From contig JAGLBU010000170.1 in assembly GCA_023146575.1 (NCBI GenBank), forward strand, positions 1 through 6,387: 6,387 bases of DNA, in the 5' to 3' direction. Positions 6,038 to 6,387 of this stretch are shown here, one piece after another. This stretch comes from Methylococcales bacterium. Its GTDB lineage: Bacteria; Pseudomonadota; Gammaproteobacteria; Methylococcales; Methylomonadaceae. The notes below the pieces were generated by a model. It saw only the letters and a list, made by a program, of their open reading frames with translations. It was not told the origin of the DNA and did no database searches. The position numbers and the translations under genes are program-made. Position 1 is the stretch's first letter; each line of letters begins with the position of its first letter.

Positions 6038-6387
6038 ATGAGTACAGCTCATGCCAGCGTTATTATTCCTGCTTATAATGAAGAAAAAATTATTACTCGA
6101 TGCCTTAAAGCGTTACAAGAACAAGATTTTAGCGGTGATTTACAAATTATTGTGGTGTGTAATCATTGTCAGGATAAAACGGCCGATAAAGTTAGAGCGT
6201 TTAATGCGGATATTATCTGTTTAGAAACCGAAATAGGCTCAAAAACGAACGCATTAAATTTAGGCGATGAGGTGGCAATATTTTATCCTCGAATCTATTT
6301 AGATGCCGATATTGTGTTATCAAAAAATGCCATAAGAGAAATGTGCTTAACCTTGGAGGATGAATCCCATTTAGCAACGTCTGCGGT
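6038..6387 (+). CDS. Family 2 glycosyltransferase, 5' part only
   Basis: The frame is open to the end of the window, so the 3' part is missing; about 116 codons are visible. Seen: ASVIIPAYNEEKII near the N-terminus, IIVVCNHCQDKTAD (a variant of the usual V-N-G-x-x-D-x-T nucleotide-binding segment), GSKTNALNLG, and YLDADIVL with the DxD metal motif. This is the GT2 pattern seen in enzymes that extend polysaccharide units or in processive synthases; the visible part cannot tell which. ATG 6038 gives the usual short lead before the first motif. GTG 6017, in the same frame, is an alternative: it overlaps the FemAB-like stop as GTGA, which would match the coupling elsewhere in the cluster. Neither start has a clear ribosome binding site. 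Confidence 0.88.
   Translation, partial: MSTAHASVIIPAYNEEKIITRCLKALQEQDFSGDLQIIVVCNHCQDKTADKVRAFNADIICLETEIGSKTNALNLGDEVAIFYPRIYLDADIVLSKNAIREMCLTLEDESHLATSA

Overview
The window is a dense, entirely plus-strand run of eight genes for a cell-surface polysaccharide: a capsule, an exopolysaccharide or an O-antigen-like glycan. The base composition is AT-rich (roughly 40% GC by eye), with many TTA, ATT, GTT and AAA codons. Gene content and spacing fit a Gram-negative proteobacterium, most plausibly a low-GC gammaproteobacterium. The sequence alone does not fix genus or species. Codon use looks even across the window, so nothing suggests that one gene arrived recently. I see no RNA genes, insertion sequences, CRISPR arrays, long repeats or convincing terminators. 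The longest stretch between coding regions is 35 bases.

Layout: (1) the 3' end of a left-handed beta-helix acyltransferase (2-322); (2) a family 2 glycosyltransferase (324-1283); (3) a polytopic membrane protein of the Wzy/WaaL O-antigen polymerase/ligase type (1319-2638); (4) a WbbL-like family 2 glycosyltransferase (2635-3582); (5) a GNAT N-acyltransferase with a basic N-terminal extension (3582-4178); (6) a membrane-anchored CE4 polysaccharide deacetylase (4182-4991); (7) a FemAB-like GNAT-fold transferase (4992-6020); (8) the 5' part of a third family 2 glycosyltransferase (about 6038 to beyond the window end).

The genes are packed like one transcription unit, with overlaps of 4 and 1 bases, a 3-base gap and one direct abutment. 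A plausible division of labour is that the glycosyltransferases build a repeat unit on a lipid carrier, the Wzy/WaaL-like protein polymerises or ligates it outside the inner membrane, and the beta-helix acyltransferase, deacetylase, GNAT and FemAB-like enzyme decorate it. The most interesting part is the uninterrupted GNAT, deacetylase, FemAB-like trio. It could remove an N-acetyl group and replace it with another acyl or aminoacyl group, but this is inference from gene order and family knowledge. The flippase, export proteins and initiating sugar-phosphate transferase lie outside the window, if present.
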